Assembly (NCBI GenBank): GCA_965661005.1
Contig: CBFICB010000005.1
Span: forward strand, 145,703-209,702
DNA: 64,000 nucleotides
Direction of reading: 5' to 3'
Source: UBA5109 sp965661005
GTDB taxonomy: Bacteria; Pseudomonadota; Gammaproteobacteria; Pseudomonadales; Pseudohongiellaceae
Position numbers and translations under genes: made by a program. How positions within the stretch are numbered: the stretch's first letter is position 1; each line of letters starts with the position of its first letter. The notes beneath the pieces are model-generated. The model had not been told where the DNA came from, searched no databases, and was given only the letters and a program-made list of their open reading frames with translations. Below are positions 26,571 through 35,203 of this stretch, piece after piece.

Positions 26571-27187
26571 GAGAAAACCATATTATTCCCGGCCAAATCA
26601 TCATGCACACCATCTCCATCATCAATAGACTGGGAAGCTCTCCCCGTATTGGTAACCCAAATCGCTCTGGTGTTAGCAGCAACATTATCCGGGTCGCAAA
26701 ATTTAAAATAAGCACCACCGGTAGAATTATTTAAAAACCCATCATTGTCGAACTGAACAAATTCATTGCTCAAGGTAGCATTAGAACTATTCAATAATTC
26801 AATAGAAACCATGTCGTTTGCGGGAGGATGTACTTGTAATAGTTCATCCCCATCTGCACTATCAATAACACCATCGCCATCGAAATCTGAGAATACCAGC
26901 CAGCCATCTGTCCAGTCTGACCCTGCAGAATTGGAGCAGGAAGTTTGATTTGAGCTGTGGCAAACAGAAGTAGTCACTGACAAAATCACCGCCTGACTCC
27001 GCGCCAAAGAAAGAGATGTCAAAAGGTCCAATTGAATACTGTCCCTAGCATTTCGGCTGATAGTATCCTGCATGCTTGGTAAGGCGACTGCAAGTAAAAT
27101 GGCAGCAATAGCGACAACCATCAAGATTTCCAGCATCGTATATCCCTGCTGTTCAGCCCATGTTTTTCTATGTATTTTGCCTTTCAT
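26567..27187 (-). CDS. fimT: GspH/FimT-family pseudopilin
   Basis: A 206-residue type IV minor pilin. The prepilin leader ends QQG, with cleavage before Y16. The mature N-terminus YTMLEILMVVAIAAILLAVA has the conserved Glu at mature position 5. The globular domain has four cysteines and an EF-hand-like loop at D101-x-D103-x-D105-G. The gene is complete and overlaps the pilV remnant start by 4 bp. With pilV broken and pilW/X/Y1/E absent here, its function may be lost or depend on genes elsewhere. Confidence 0.88.
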   Translation of the reverse strand: MKGKIHRKTWAEQQGYTMLEILMVVAIAAILLAVALPSMQDTISRNARDSIQLDLLTSLSLARSQAVILSVTTSVCHSSNQTSCSNSAGSDWTDGWLVFSDFDGDGVIDSADGDELLQVHPPANDMVSIELLNSSNATLSNEFVQFDNDGFLNNSTGGAYFKFCDPDNVAANTRAIWVTNTGRASQSIDDGDGVHDDLAGNNMVFS

Positions 27188-27460
27188 TCAGCATTTCACC
27201 TAAGCAACAATTCCGATAGTGATTCTGTTTTTACAGCTAATCCAACTATAACATGACATCCCAATTCGTAGTGTCGCTTAAAAATCAAACTAACACCATA
27301 AACCCTTATATTTTAAAGAATTCTTTGCCTAGTGGTAGGGTCAGATTAGCCTATATAAGATGAAATACTGTGATTTAAATAGAAAAGTACTAAGAGACAG
27401 TACTCAGGATAAGCAAAATGCGACCCAGATCACGCTGGATCAGCTGGTTTTTCTGGAATA

Positions 27461-28435
27461 TCAGGAGATTCGCAGGTCTTTAGGTATTGAAAAGGTGATA
27501 TTTTCCTCAGCCCCAGCCATTTCTGCTAGTTCACCACCACCCAATTCCTGAATTCGTTGAATAACTTCCTGCACCAGTACTTCGGGGGCCGAAGCACCCG
27601 CTGTCACGCCAATTCGGCTCTTGTCCAATAACCAGCGGTCATAAATCTCATCAGCGCTATTAATTAAATAGGCTTCACTGCCCGTTCTCTCAGCCAGCTC
27701 CCTGAGGCGGTTTGAATTAGAGCTATTGGGAGATCCTACAACTAATATCAGGTCGCATTCGAGTGCCAGTTGTTTGACAGCATCCTGCCGATTTTGCGTG
27801 GCATAGCAAATATCTTTTTTTCGAGGGCCGGAAATATTAGGGAAGCGTTTTTGTAAAGCATCAATAATCAGTGAAGTATCATCCATCGACAAGGTGGTTT
27901 GCGTGACATAAGCGAGTTGATCAGGATTATTAACCTCAAGTTTGGCAACATCTTCCTGTGATTCCACCAAGTAAATTTTGCCACCTGCACTTTTGTCATA
28001 TTGGCCCATTGTACCTTCTACCTCAGGGTGGAAAGCATGCCCAATTAAAATACATTCCTGACCATTACGGCTATAGCGCATGACTTCCATATGCACCTTG
28101 GTTACCAATGGACAAGTAGCATCAAATACACGCATACCCAGCTGAGCAGCCTCATTCTTTACAGCTTGTGACACGCCATGGGCAGAAAAGATAACAATGG
28201 GAGGCTCTTTACCTTCTGAGGCAGGGACATTGGATAATTCATCCACAAATATTGCACCGCGTAATTTGAGCCTTTCAACTACAAACTTGTTATGTACAAC
28301 TTCATGTCTCACATAAATAGGCGCACCGAAAATATCCAAAGCTCGGTTAACAATATCAATGGCACGGTCAACTCCAGCACAAAATCCTCGTGGATTGGCT
28401 AATTTAATTTCCCGTTGTGCGACAGCTAAAGACAT
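27461..28435 (-). CDS. ispH: 4-hydroxy-3-methylbut-2-enyl diphosphate reductase
   Basis: A 324-residue iron-sulfur enzyme of the last MEP-pathway step, making IPP and DMAPP. The three cluster cysteines are C19 (NPRGFCAGVDRA), C108 (FDATCPLVTKVH) and C210 (KKDICYATQNRQ). Substrate-contact residues in EVVHN and GHAFHPEVEGT are also present. Length is normal. It follows fkpB on the same strand with a 24-bp gap, the standard lspA-fkpB-ispH order. IspE is at 56971 and IspB at 36194. Confidence 0.97.
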   Translation of the reverse strand: MSLAVAQREIKLANPRGFCAGVDRAIDIVNRALDIFGAPIYVRHEVVHNKFVVERLKLRGAIFVDELSNVPASEGKEPPIVIFSAHGVSQAVKNEAAQLGMRVFDATCPLVTKVHMEVMRYSRNGQECILIGHAFHPEVEGTMGQYDKSAGGKIYLVESQEDVAKLEVNNPDQLAYVTQTTLSMDDTSLIIDALQKRFPNISGPRKKDICYATQNRQDAVKQLALECDLILVVGSPNSSNSNRLRELAERTGSEAYLINSADEIYDRWLLDKSRIGVTAGASAPEVLVQEVIQRIQELGGGELAEMAGAEENITFSIPKDLRIS

Positions 28436-28459
28436 AGAAGTATTTTACCTTAAGAATGA

Positions 28460-29059
28460 TTAAATGGGTTCAACAGCCTTGATATTAACAGTAAAAAGTA
28501 TATCCAGACCGGCTAGAGGGTGATTAAAATCCACCGTCACTTCATCAGCATTGAACTCTGCAATAACGCCTGCCTGCTCGTTGCCACCGACGTCAGAAAA
28601 GTTAATCATTAAGCCTTTTTCCATGACAAGATCTGCAGGAAACTGGTAACGGGGATATAAATGGATATTATCCTCGTTTCTTAAGCCAAAAGCCTGCTCA
28701 GCTTCCACCATAAATATTTTATGATCTCCAGCTTTAAGACCAAGCATTATGTTTTCAAAACCCGGCAAAAGATTGCCATCTCCAAATGTAAAACTGACTG
28801 GGTCTTTCTCAAAATTAGAGTCAATTAATGCATCTGGATTTTCTTTAGGCGCCAGTGAAAAATTTAAAGTAATAAGCTTACCCGGACTAATTTCATCCTC
28901 GGGATAATTATGATGCTCTGACTTCAAAGCTTCTGACTCTGGACTGTCATCGAGATTAACGACTCGAAGCAAATCGATATCGGTTTCAGCTTCTAATTTG
29001 CTTTTACCTTTACTCTTATTGGTAGAATCATTAGCAGGTTTATTCATCTGAATCATCAC
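28460..29059 (-). CDS. fkpB: FKBP-type peptidyl-prolyl isomerase, SlpA/FkpB type
   Basis: The C-terminal ~140 residues match SlpA-type FKBPs. ISPGKLITLNFSLA leads in, GDGNLLPGFENIMLGL is the substrate flap region, and an insert-in-flap domain is followed by VDFNHPLAGLDILFTV. The first ~56 residues are an extra, polar, acidic Ser/Lys/Glu-rich extension not usual in the family (typical length about 145). The first ATGs (codons 1, 2, 5) overlap the lspA end by 20 bp. An internal TTG near codon 31 is a possible alternative start. Confidence 0.9.
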   Translation of the reverse strand: MMIQMNKPANDSTNKSKGKSKLEAETDIDLLRVVNLDDSPESEALKSEHHNYPEDEISPGKLITLNFSLAPKENPDALIDSNFEKDPVSFTFGDGNLLPGFENIMLGLKAGDHKIFMVEAEQAFGLRNEDNIHLYPRYQFPADLVMEKGLMINFSDVGGNEQAGVIAEFNADEVTVDFNHPLAGLDILFTVNIKAVEPI

Positions 29060-29630
29060 TTCTTCTATTTATTCTATTGTTAATAGAATCATTGCTAGTA
29101 TCGTCGTTAATCCCAGCAGATTCAGACACCGTGGGTTTGTTTTTGAAAATATCCAATATCATCAAACACGCTCCTACAAACACAGAAGAGTCAGCTATAT
29201 TAAAAGTTGCAAATCGATAGCTCTGATAATATATGCTAATAAAATCAACAACATAGCCGTAAAAAATCCTGTCGTACAAATTCCCCCAGGCCCCGCCCAA
29301 AATAAGACAAAGCGCAAGACCCGCTAGCTTTTCGGTTTTAGGAAGCCGTAATATCCAGAAAATCAACAATAAGCTGATCGCCGAAGAAAATGCTGTTAAG
29401 ACCCAGCGTTGCCATCCTCCAGCATCACTCAAAAAACTAAAAGCAGCTCCGGAATTATAGGCCAGCAGCAAATCAAAACCTGGAAAAACCCTAAGCGGCT
29501 GCCCCAGATTAAGATATGTATCACAATAATATTTAGTGACCTGATCGACTATAAAAACTAGAAAAGATATCGAAAATAAAACAGGCGTTCCAAATTGTGT
29601 TTTTTGTTTAGCTGGCATCTGGTGCACCAT
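29040..29630 (-). CDS. lspA: Lipoprotein signal peptidase
   Basis: A four-helix inner-membrane aspartic peptidase that removes signal peptides from prolipoproteins, several of which are encoded nearby. Conserved features are DQVTKYY, YNSGAAFSFL, GGAWGNLYDRIFYGYVVDFI and FNIADSSVFVG, with the catalytic Asp pair in VVDF and NIADS. The start at 29630 is preferred over an earlier ATG at 29687 that would add 19 atypical residues and overlap ribF further. A polar 35-residue tail is longer than usual. It overlaps ribF directly; ileS is missing. Confidence 0.94.
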   Translation of the reverse strand: MVHQMPAKQKTQFGTPVLFSISFLVFIVDQVTKYYCDTYLNLGQPLRVFPGFDLLLAYNSGAAFSFLSDAGGWQRWVLTAFSSAISLLLIFWILRLPKTEKLAGLALCLILGGAWGNLYDRIFYGYVVDFISIYYQSYRFATFNIADSSVFVGACLMILDIFKNKPTVSESAGINDDTSNDSINNRINRRSDDSDE

Positions 29631-30600
29631 GTTCTCTATGTTCAAAACCATCTGTTTGCATTGTGGTGTTTGCAGAAAAAAATGCATTAACTTTTAAAAC
29701 ATCATTAGCGATATTAGCTTTTAACTCTTCCAGATTTGAAAACTTTTCCTGATCTCTGATTTTTTTATAGAAATACACTGTTAATGTTTGGCCGTAAATA
29801 TCTTCACCAAAATCCATCAAATATATCTCTACCGCTAAATCGTGCTCACCTTCAATTGTTGGTTTATATCCTACACTTGCTACACCCTTGATAAAGCGTT
29901 GGTCAAGCTCGACTGTTACAGCAAAGACTCCGTCTAGAGCTAACTTACTGATACCTGTGTCTAGATTTGCTGTAGGATATCCTAACTCACGCCCCAGCTG
30001 CCTACCTTTCACAACCTCCCCACTTAAATGGTATGGGCGATTTAATAACATGTTGGCGCCTTCACAATCCCCCAGTTCAAGCTTTTGTCTTAACAAGGTA
30101 CTACTGACTCTTTGATCATTTAACAAGTATTCTTCAGCTGCCTCCACACTGAAGCCTAAGCGTTCGCCTTCTTTTTGAAGTAAATTAAAATCACCTAAAC
30201 GATCTTTACCAAAATGAAAATCATCTCCGACAATCAAGGCTCTGGCTCCCAGGCCCTGATGCAAAATATCATTGATAAATTTTTCTGCACTTAGCTGGCT
30301 TAATGCTTGATCAAACTTCATTTTATAGACCAAATTTATTCCAATTTCGTCCAGGAAGTTCAACTTGTCCTTAAAAGAAAGCAATCTTGCAGGAGCATTT
30401 TTTCCGGCAAAATATTCTTCTGGCTGGGGCTCACTAAGAATAACCAGTGATGGTAAATTCAACTCTACGGCGACCGTCTTCAAACGCTGCAATATTTGTT
30501 GATGCCCCAAATGCATACCATCATATTTGCCGATAGTTAATACGCAATGAGGGTAAGCAGACTTTAATGCTTGAAGATTATCAAAAACTTGCATGGGCAT
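29608..30600 (-). CDS. ribF: Bifunctional riboflavin kinase/FAD synthetase
   Basis: A 330-residue enzyme making FMN and FAD from riboflavin. The N-terminal nucleotidyltransferase domain has GKYDGMHLGHQQIL (HxGH motif) and STLLRQKLELGD. The C-terminal kinase domain has GRELGYPTANLD and GVASVGYKPTIEGE. Order murJ-ribF is conserved. Its 3' end overlaps lspA, where the isoleucyl-tRNA synthetase gene ileS normally stands in relatives. Confidence 0.95.
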   Translation of the reverse strand: MPMQVFDNLQALKSAYPHCVLTIGKYDGMHLGHQQILQRLKTVAVELNLPSLVILSEPQPEEYFAGKNAPARLLSFKDKLNFLDEIGINLVYKMKFDQALSQLSAEKFINDILHQGLGARALIVGDDFHFGKDRLGDFNLLQKEGERLGFSVEAAEEYLLNDQRVSSTLLRQKLELGDCEGANMLLNRPYHLSGEVVKGRQLGRELGYPTANLDTGISKLALDGVFAVTVELDQRFIKGVASVGYKPTIEGEHDLAVEIYLMDFGEDIYGQTLTVYFYKKIRDQEKFSNLEELKANIANDVLKVNAFFSANTTMQTDGFEHREHGAPDAS

Positions 30601-30673
30601 ATATAAAGTTAAGAGGCCTGATTATTATATAAAGAACTGGAGCAACTGTCTTTAAGACTAGTATTTTAAAGAT

Positions 30674-32257
30674 CTAATGACTGAAAAGTTTGGGGCGAAT
30701 CCCGACTATTAAAAGCCCCAAGACATAACAAACTCCACCACCAATACAAAGAAAAGCCAGATTCCCAATTCTCGTCAAATTGCTCCATTCAATCCATTCA
30801 TCTGCCCCCGCATTAAATCTTAATAAAAATACCAGCATTAATACGTTAGCGAGAATAATTTTCAATGACATAAAAAAGAAACGCTGATGGAATCTAAATA
30901 ATTTCAATTTCATTAAACCATATAATAAAAGTCCAGCGTTTACCCATGATGAAAAGGCCGTAGCAACTGCTAAACCAATATGCGCCAGGGGTAAAATTAA
31001 CAACAGATTCATCACCATATTACTGACCATTGCAATGATTCCATAACGCACTGGCGTCTTTGTATCCTGCCTTGAGAAATAGGCACTGGCTAACACCTTA
31101 ATAGCCATAAAGGCTAACAAGCCCAATGCATAAGCCTGAAGTGCTCGAGACGTCGGCAAAACCGAATCTGTACCAAATTCACCACGCTGATAAAGTGTGA
31201 TAACCATAGGTTCTGCCAAGGTGATCAGGGCAACACTCGCTGGTAAGCCTATTAATAATATACAACGCAACCCCCAGTCCAGCGTCTCCTTAAACTGATC
31301 TACAGATTCATCAGAATGCTTACGCGATAAGCTTGGCAAAATTACCGTTGCTATCGCGACAGCAAATACCCCCAAAGGTAGATACATAATGCGATCAGCA
31401 TAATAGAGCCAACTGACACTACCATCACCTTCAATGAATGTTGCCAGTACTGTATCTAACAAAAGATTAATCTGCCCTACAGAAACCGAAAACATCACGG
31501 GAATCATCAGCGTGATCACTTGAGTGACTCCGGCATGCTTGGGCTTTAAGCGTGGTCGAGGAATTAAATGTAAGTGCCCAAGAAATGGCAGCTGAAACAT
31601 AAGCTGAATAATGCCGGCTATAATAACTCCCCAGGCTATCGCAATAACGGGCTCTGCAAATAATGGGCTAAGCCAAATGGCACAAGAAATAAGAGAGATA
31701 TTAAGAAAAACCGGGGTGACAGCAGGCACGGCAAAACGACCATAACTATTCAGTATGCCGCCAGCAAAGCCCGTCAATGAAATGAGCAGGATGTAAGGAA
31801 AAGTTATTCGCAACATCTCTACTAAAAGGGAGAATTTATCGCCATCATCCAAGTAGCCACTGGCAAACACAGTTGCCAGTATTGGCGCACCAATCACACC
31901 AATAATGCTGACAATGAACAGTATAAGAGTGAGTCTGCCAGCCACATGGTTAACGAATTCTTTTACCTCGTCAAAAGAGTGCTTTTGTTTATATTCGGAT
32001 AAGACTGGAACAAAGGCTTGGGAAAAAGCACCTTCGGCAAATAGTCGACGTAAAAAATTGGGAATTCGAAAGGCTACAAAAAAGGCATCGGCTTGAGCGC
32101 TATCACCAAAAAAAGCAGCAAAAACAATTTCACGGACCAAACCCAGGATACGAGAAAAAAAAGTAAGCGATGAAACAACCAAGCTCGATCTGGCAAGACT
32201 ATTCTTGCTTTCTTGCTCTTTTGGCTTACCGTTATTTGAAGTGCTATCTTCTTGCAT
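30674..32257 (-). CDS. murJ: Lipid II flippase MurJ
   Basis: A 527-residue, about 14-helix MOP-superfamily protein that flips lipid II across the inner membrane. The DSAQADAFFVAFRIPNFLRRL and AEGAFSQAFVPVLSEYK stretches are the MurJ signature with the essential arginines. The N-terminus has a polar Ser/Lys/Glu-rich tail before the first helix. It is divergent from rpsT and 73 bp upstream of ribF, the same arrangement as in Pseudomonas. Confidence 0.96.
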   Translation of the reverse strand: MQEDSTSNNGKPKEQESKNSLARSSLVVSSLTFFSRILGLVREIVFAAFFGDSAQADAFFVAFRIPNFLRRLFAEGAFSQAFVPVLSEYKQKHSFDEVKEFVNHVAGRLTLILFIVSIIGVIGAPILATVFASGYLDDGDKFSLLVEMLRITFPYILLISLTGFAGGILNSYGRFAVPAVTPVFLNISLISCAIWLSPLFAEPVIAIAWGVIIAGIIQLMFQLPFLGHLHLIPRPRLKPKHAGVTQVITLMIPVMFSVSVGQINLLLDTVLATFIEGDGSVSWLYYADRIMYLPLGVFAVAIATVILPSLSRKHSDESVDQFKETLDWGLRCILLIGLPASVALITLAEPMVITLYQRGEFGTDSVLPTSRALQAYALGLLAFMAIKVLASAYFSRQDTKTPVRYGIIAMVSNMVMNLLLILPLAHIGLAVATAFSSWVNAGLLLYGLMKLKLFRFHQRFFFMSLKIILANVLMLVFLLRFNAGADEWIEWSNLTRIGNLAFLCIGGGVCYVLGLLIVGIRPKLFSH

Positions 32258-32322
32258 AAGGGTCTTTACAGACTAAAAGTCCGCATCATAGCCATAAGGC
32301 TCGTATAAAACCAGCGCAACTA

Positions 32323-32351
32323 TTGACTTTTCGGCAGCAAAACTGCATAGT
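32323..32351 (+). promoter_or_regulatory. Putative rpsT promoter
   Basis: TTGACT at 32323-32328 and CATAGT at 32346-32351 are separated by exactly 17 bp and followed by a GC-rich TCGCG discriminator, as expected for a growth-rate-controlled ribosomal protein promoter. It lies about 140 bp upstream of the rpsT TTG start, leaving a long 5' leader that contains the tandem repeats. Confidence 0.5.
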
Positions 32352-32423
32352 TCGCGTCTTTTTTCGGGAAGCAAAATGTTCCGAATCGCAAGAAATAGAC
32401 AAATAAATAGACAGTAGTTTTGA

Positions 32424-32479
32424 GTTAACGATTGAATGTTAACAAATTCATGTTAACGAATTGATGTTAACGAATAAAT
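32424..32479 (+). repeat. Four tandem 14-bp repeats in the rpsT leader
   Basis: GTTAAC recurs at 32424, 32438, 32452 and 32466, an exact 14-bp period. The unit consensus is GTTAACGAATTGAT with few mismatches. The array ends 2 bp before the rpsT AAAGGAG ribosome-binding site. Each junction forms ATGTTAAC, so three upstream ATGs are created (32436, 32450, 32464). The last is in frame with rpsT and the other two open very short peptides. Confidence 0.9.
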
Positions 32480-32493
32480 TAAAGGAGCCCACT

Positions 32494-32760
32494 TTGGCTA
32501 ACTCACCACAAGCTCGTAAAAGAGCAAAACAAGCAGAAAACCGCAGAAACCATAATGCCAGCTTCCGTTCTATGGTTCGCACTTACATTAAGAAAGTAGA
32601 TACTGCTCTAGAAAGCAAAGATTATGATGGCGCCACTTCAGCCTACAATGCTGCTGTACCTGTTATTGATAGAATGGCGGATAAAGGCATCATTCATAAA
32701 AACAAGGCCGCTCGACATAAGAGCAGACTTAATGCCAGCATCAAAGCATTGAAAGCCTAG
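32494..32760 (+). CDS. rpsT: 30S ribosomal protein S20
   Basis: An 88-residue basic protein that binds 16S rRNA. Sequence ANSPQARKRAKQAE at the start, then SMVRTYIKKVDTAL and HKNKAARHKSRLN, is standard S20. Translation most likely starts at TTG 32494, since it gives the canonical MANSPQ N-terminus and AAAGGAG precedes it by 6 bp. E. coli rpsT also uses UUG, linked to autoregulation. An in-frame ATG at 32464 would add ten residues. A terminator follows. Confidence 0.96.
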   Translation: MANSPQARKRAKQAENRRNHNASFRSMVRTYIKKVDTALESKDYDGATSAYNAAVPVIDRMADKGIIHKNKAARHKSRLNASIKALKA

Positions 32761-32773
32761 CTTTAAGCAGGAT

Positions 32774-32803
32774 CAAAAAAACCGGCATTTGCCGGTTTTT
32801 TTA
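32774..32803 (+). terminator. Rho-independent terminator of rpsT
   Basis: Stem AACCGGCA / TGCCGGTT with a two-base loop closing region is preceded by six A and followed by seven T. It starts about 15 bp after the rpsT stop. It lies between convergent rpsT and proB and can serve both strands. Confidence 0.93.
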
Positions 32804-32832
32804 TTTCTGAAGTATTGTTCTACTCTTTAATT

Positions 32833-33954
32833 TTATAAAAGCACCAGATTATCGCGGTGTATCATTTCATGATCACCATCGTAACCCAATATAGTCAATA
32901 TCTGATCGCTGGACTTACTAATAATTTGCTTGGCCTCAGCTGCATCATAGTTAACCAAACCCCGAGCAATAGCCTTTCCTTTACTGTCTACACAAGCAAC
33001 CATCTCACCTCGCAAAAAATTACCCTCTAATGATTTAATACCAATCGGTAAAAGGCTACTACCGGATGTTTCCAAAACATTCACCGCTCCATCATCCAAA
33101 ACAAGTTTGCCACAAATTTTCAAATGACTGGCTAGCCATTGTTTACGTGCTGCAATGGGCTGCTCATCAGGCAGCAATAAGCTACCCACATCGGATCCTT
33201 TATATAACTCCATTAGAATGCCTTTATGATTCCCATTAACAATAGCTGTCAAGGTTCCTGACCTTGCCGCCAATCTTGCTGCCTTCAGTTTGGTCAGCAT
33301 GCCACCTTTACCCAAGTCACCACTATCACCGGCATGTTGTAATAAAGTGTTATCAGTACTTCTGGCCTCTTTAATTAGCTGGGCTTGTGAGTTGGTACGC
33401 GGGTCTGCATCATAAAAACCATTTTGATCCGTCATAATAACCAAGGCTTGAGCGTTGATTAGATTAGCGACCAGACCGGCTAAGGTATCGTTATCGCCAA
33501 AGCAGATTTCTTCCGTTACTACCGTGTCATTTTCATTAATAATCGGCGTAACACCCATTCTTAACAGACTGTTCAAAGTGCTTCTGGCATTGAGATAGCG
33601 CGTGCGATTAGATAAATCATCATGGGTCAGCAAGACTTGTGCGGTATGTTTATTAAACCCGCTAAAACAGCGCTGATAGGCTTCTATCAGACCCATTTGG
33701 CCGACAGCTGCTGCTGCTTGTTGCTCATGAATAGCACTTGGACGCCCTGGCAAGCCTAAACGAGCAACGCCTTCTGCTACTGCACCGGAAGACACCAGCA
33801 CAACGGCAATACCCTTGCTTTGTAATTCAATAATTTGTTCGACCCATGCAGCAATGGCGTCACGATTCAGACCCTTGCCATTATCTGTTACCAGCGAACT
33901 GCCAACCTTTATTACCCAGGTCTTAGCTGACTGTAGTAATTCACGGTTACTCAT
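32833..33954 (-). CDS. proB: Glutamate 5-kinase
   Basis: A 373-residue enzyme for the first step of proline synthesis. The amino-acid-kinase domain has WVIKVGSSLVTDNGKGLN, PIINENDTV and GKGGMLTKLKAARLA. A C-terminal PUA domain begins near residue 280 and contains FLRGEMVACVDSKGKAIARG. It overlaps the obgE end by 8 bp on the same strand, giving the conserved obgE-proB pair. Confidence 0.96.
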   Translation of the reverse strand: MSNRELLQSAKTWVIKVGSSLVTDNGKGLNRDAIAAWVEQIIELQSKGIAVVLVSSGAVAEGVARLGLPGRPSAIHEQQAAAAVGQMGLIEAYQRCFSGFNKHTAQVLLTHDDLSNRTRYLNARSTLNSLLRMGVTPIINENDTVVTEEICFGDNDTLAGLVANLINAQALVIMTDQNGFYDADPRTNSQAQLIKEARSTDNTLLQHAGDSGDLGKGGMLTKLKAARLAARSGTLTAIVNGNHKGILMELYKGSDVGSLLLPDEQPIAARKQWLASHLKICGKLVLDDGAVNVLETSGSSLLPIGIKSLEGNFLRGEMVACVDSKGKAIARGLVNYDAAEAKQIISKSSDQILTILGYDGDHEMIHRDNLVLL

Positions 33955-35140
33955 TTACATACTCGACTTCAACATCATAATCATCTTCATCATCTTGCTG
34001 ACCTTTATGCTCTTTACGCTTTTCGCGCCATAGCTCTCTGCTGCGCTCAATACTTCGACGAATCTCATAATCCATCTGTTGGTGCAGTTCAAGTTCATCA
34101 AGACGATAAGCATCGTCTTCAATAATTTTAGTATTTCTGTCTTCTATTAAAGTCATGACAGCTTCACATAACTCTGCCGTTCCAGCGCGAGTCAAAGCAG
34201 AAACTTTAAATACTTTACCCTGCCATTTAAGATTTTTAAGTAAGTCATCGCAAACAGCATCAACGTTCTGCTCAGGCAACATATCAACTTTATTCAGCAC
34301 CAACCAACGTTCTTTTTTTGCCAGTACTGAACTGAATTTATCCAGCTCTTCTATAATGGCAGCTGCGGATTCTGCAGGATCACTGCCGTCATAAGGAGCA
34401 ACATCTACCAGATGCAAGAGTACTCGACTACGACTGAGATGCTTGAGAAATCGTATCCCTAATCCAGCGCCATCGGCAGCACCGGGAATTAAACCTGGAA
34501 TATCAGCCATAACAAAACTACGTTCTGTGTTAAGTCTGATGACACCTAGATTGGGGACTAAAGTAGTAAAAGGATAATCTGCCACTTTAGGCTTGGCCGA
34601 GGACACTGCTCTAATCAATGTGGATTTGCCGGCATTTGGCAAACCCAACAAGCCAACATCTGCCAGAACTTTTAATTGTAAAAATAAACGCCGGCTTTCT
34701 CCTGGAGTACCATTCGTTGTTTTACGTGGGGCTCGGTTAATGCTTGATTTAAATCGAGTATTACCCAGACCTTTTTTACCACCCTGTGCGACTAGCAAGC
34801 GCTGTCCTGGTGTGACCAGATCTCCTATGAGCTCATCCGTCTCAGCAACCAATACACTGGTTCCAACAGGTACTTTAACTTCCATATCTTCACCGCTGGC
34901 ACCAGTTCGGTTACGCTTCCCGCCAGTTTTACCGGCTTCGGCTTGATACCGGGGTTGATAGCGGAAATCAACCAGCGTATTAAGTGCTGGATCAGCAACT
35001 AAATAGAGGGAACCACCATCACCACCGTCACCACCATCAGGTCCGCCTTTCTCAATGAACTTTTCACGTAAAAAACTCAGGCAGCCATTACCCCCCTTGC
35101 CGGCTTCTACGAATATCTCTGCTTCATCGACAAATTTCAT
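33947..35140 (-). CDS. obgE: Obg-family GTPase
   Basis: A 397-residue ribosome-associated GTPase involved in 50S assembly and stress control. The glycine-rich Obg fold (FVDEAEIFVEAGKGGNG, GGPDGGDGGDGGSLYL) occupies residues 1-158. The G domain has GLPNAGKSTLIR (G1), ADIPGLIPGA (G3) and LNKVDML (G4). The C-terminal tail is acidic. It lies downstream of rplU-rpmA across a terminator-like hairpin, and its stop overlaps proB. Confidence 0.96.
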   Translation of the reverse strand: MKFVDEAEIFVEAGKGGNGCLSFLREKFIEKGGPDGGDGGDGGSLYLVADPALNTLVDFRYQPRYQAEAGKTGGKRNRTGASGEDMEVKVPVGTSVLVAETDELIGDLVTPGQRLLVAQGGKKGLGNTRFKSSINRAPRKTTNGTPGESRRLFLQLKVLADVGLLGLPNAGKSTLIRAVSSAKPKVADYPFTTLVPNLGVIRLNTERSFVMADIPGLIPGAADGAGLGIRFLKHLSRSRVLLHLVDVAPYDGSDPAESAAAIIEELDKFSSVLAKKERWLVLNKVDMLPEQNVDAVCDDLLKNLKWQGKVFKVSALTRAGTAELCEAVMTLIEDRNTKIIEDDAYRLDELELHQQMDYEIRRSIERSRELWREKRKEHKGQQDDEDDYDVEVEYVNE

Positions 35141-35159
35141 AATTACAAGATACCAAAAA

Positions 35160-35186
35160 AAAACCCTGCCAGAGACAGGGTTTTTT
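35160..35186 (-). terminator. Terminator/attenuator between rpmA and obgE
   Basis: Stem AACCCTG / CAGGGTT with a short loop is flanked by A- and T-runs. It begins about 18 bp after the rpmA stop on the minus strand. It would end or attenuate the rplU-rpmA transcript before obgE. Confidence 0.9.
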
Positions 35187-35203
35187 AAAATCTTTTGTAG
35201 CTC

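Noticed and set aside
27188..27460. Possible gene between fimT and ispH
   Set aside because: Only a short rightward frame antisense to the ispH end is present. The gap is most likely a promoter region for fimT.
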